Below, piece after piece: positions 54,434 through 55,058 of a stretch of DNA of 55,058 nucleotides. How positions within the stretch are numbered: position 1 is the stretch's first letter; each line of letters begins with the position of its first letter. The notes under the pieces were generated by a model, which worked only from the letters and a program-made list of their open reading frames with translations, made no database searches and was not told where the DNA came from. Both the position numbers and the translations under genes were made by a program. Source of the DNA: Woeseiaceae bacterium (lineage in GTDB: Bacteria; Pseudomonadota; Gammaproteobacteria; Steroidobacterales; Woeseiaceae); assembly GCA_021773055.1 (NCBI GenBank), contig JAJFKV010000027.1, positions 1 to 55,058 on the forward strand, read 5' to 3'.

Positions 54434-54730
54434 CTACCCGGCCGAGTCGACGACAGGCACTACCTGATAAAAAGTTTCGCGCTGCCCGATCATGCCTAGA
54501 TCGGTGCGCGCGCGTTCTTCGGCGGCATCCACACCCTGCTTGAGGTTGATCACCTCCGCATCCAGCGCAGCGTTGCGCTCACGAAGTGACTCGTTCAGTG
54601 CCAGCTGCTCGGCAACGGCCGAACGTAACTTGAGAGTCTTGAGGTAACCGTCATCCGAAAACCAGAGTTCAGCCTGTAGACTGAGCCCCGCAATCGCCAG
54701 CATTAGCAATAATCCGCGCGAACTGAACAA
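54434..54730 (-). CDS. ftsB: Cell division protein FtsB
   Basis: 98 residues. One membrane helix (about 5-22, GLLLMLAIAGLSLQAELWF) is followed by a coiled coil (about 35-70: LNESLRERNAALDAEVINLK) and ARTDLGMIGQRETFYQVV, the FtsB C-terminal segment. FtsB joins FtsQ and FtsL in the division septum. It lies 36 bases after eno, the usual position. Confidence 0.94.
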   Translation of the reverse strand: MFSSRGLLLMLAIAGLSLQAELWFSDDGYLKTLKLRSAVAEQLALNESLRERNAALDAEVINLKQGVDAAEERARTDLGMIGQRETFYQVVPVVDSAG

Positions 54731-54766
54731 ACCGCCTACCCCAAACCAGTAACCAGGATCGCTTAT

Positions 54767-55058
<292 letters not shown>

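Overview
The window is ordinary, densely packed gammaproteobacterial core chromosome with few accessory genes. The lineage marks are the rseA-rseB-rseC block behind rpoE, sdhE-ygfX beside sdhCDAB, csiV next to mfd, nlpD-rpoS behind surE-pcm, and lepA-lepB-rnc-era-recO-pdxJ-acpS. The recJ neighbour resembles Xanthomonas RpfE and the 48.6-48.9 kb gene resembles the Mth938/XCC1710 family. A member of the Xanthomonadales/Woeseiales side of the class is my inference; no rRNA or other decisive marker is present. No tRNA, rRNA, insertion sequence, prophage or CRISPR array was seen, and no gene-free stretch exceeds 300 bases.

Layout. (1) 1-3.2 kb: a sulfur amino-acid module on the minus strand (gamma-lyase-like PLP enzyme, cysteine synthase/CBS-like enzyme, start of a thiopurine methyltransferase) divergent from an Lrp/AsnC regulator. 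(2) 3.1-6.8 kb: ribokinase, a DUF885 lipoprotein and a membrane-anchored redoxin. (3) 6.8-15.3 kb: a minus-strand run comEC, exbB, exbD, msbA, lpxK, kdsB and an uncharacterised GNAT-like gene; this covers DNA uptake, TonB-type energisation and lipid A-core/Kdo supply. (4) 15.4-23.8 kb: DUF2062, the LolCDE lipoprotein exporter, a small secreted protein with a strong terminator, mfd and csiV. (5) 23.8-42.0 kb: a very long minus-strand series. Read in transcription order it is an SDHAF4-type assembly factor, sdhC-sdhD-sdhA-sdhB, sdhE, ygfX, a 35-codon leader ORF, rpoE-rseA-rseB-rseC, a glutaredoxin-like gene, lepA, lepB, DUF4845, rnc, era, recO, pdxJ, acpS, a PolB-like exonuclease, rlmD, nagZ and a PAS plus degenerate GGDEF protein. 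(6) 42.0-49.0 kb: ygfZ and DUF2165 on plus; lysS, prfB (with its +1 frameshift), recJ and an rpfE-like gene on minus; an Mth938-family gene on plus. (7) 49.0-55.1 kb: rpoS, nlpD, yqaA, pcm, surE on minus; an Smr-domain gene on plus; a decayed winged-helix regulator; truD, ftsB and the 3' part of eno.

How it works together: most of the window builds or guards the cell envelope (Lol export, lipid A flipping and Kdo supply, sigma-E signalling, signal peptidase, FtsB, NlpD, NagZ) or maintains RNA and translation (RNase III, Era, LepA, RF2, LysRS, RlmD, TruD). Succinate dehydrogenase comes with two unrelated assembly factors. Genes are tightly spaced, with many 1-11 base overlaps and ATGA junctions, so translational coupling is probably widespread.

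I found no clearly new multi-gene system. The most rewarding items are the 35-codon ORF abutting rpoE, the decayed winged-helix regulator between truD and the smr gene, the unnamed GNAT-like gene at the end of the lipid A run, the degenerate GGDEF protein coupled to nagZ, the gamma-lyase that lacks the usual methionine gamma-lyase cysteine, and several perfect palindromes at gene junctions.
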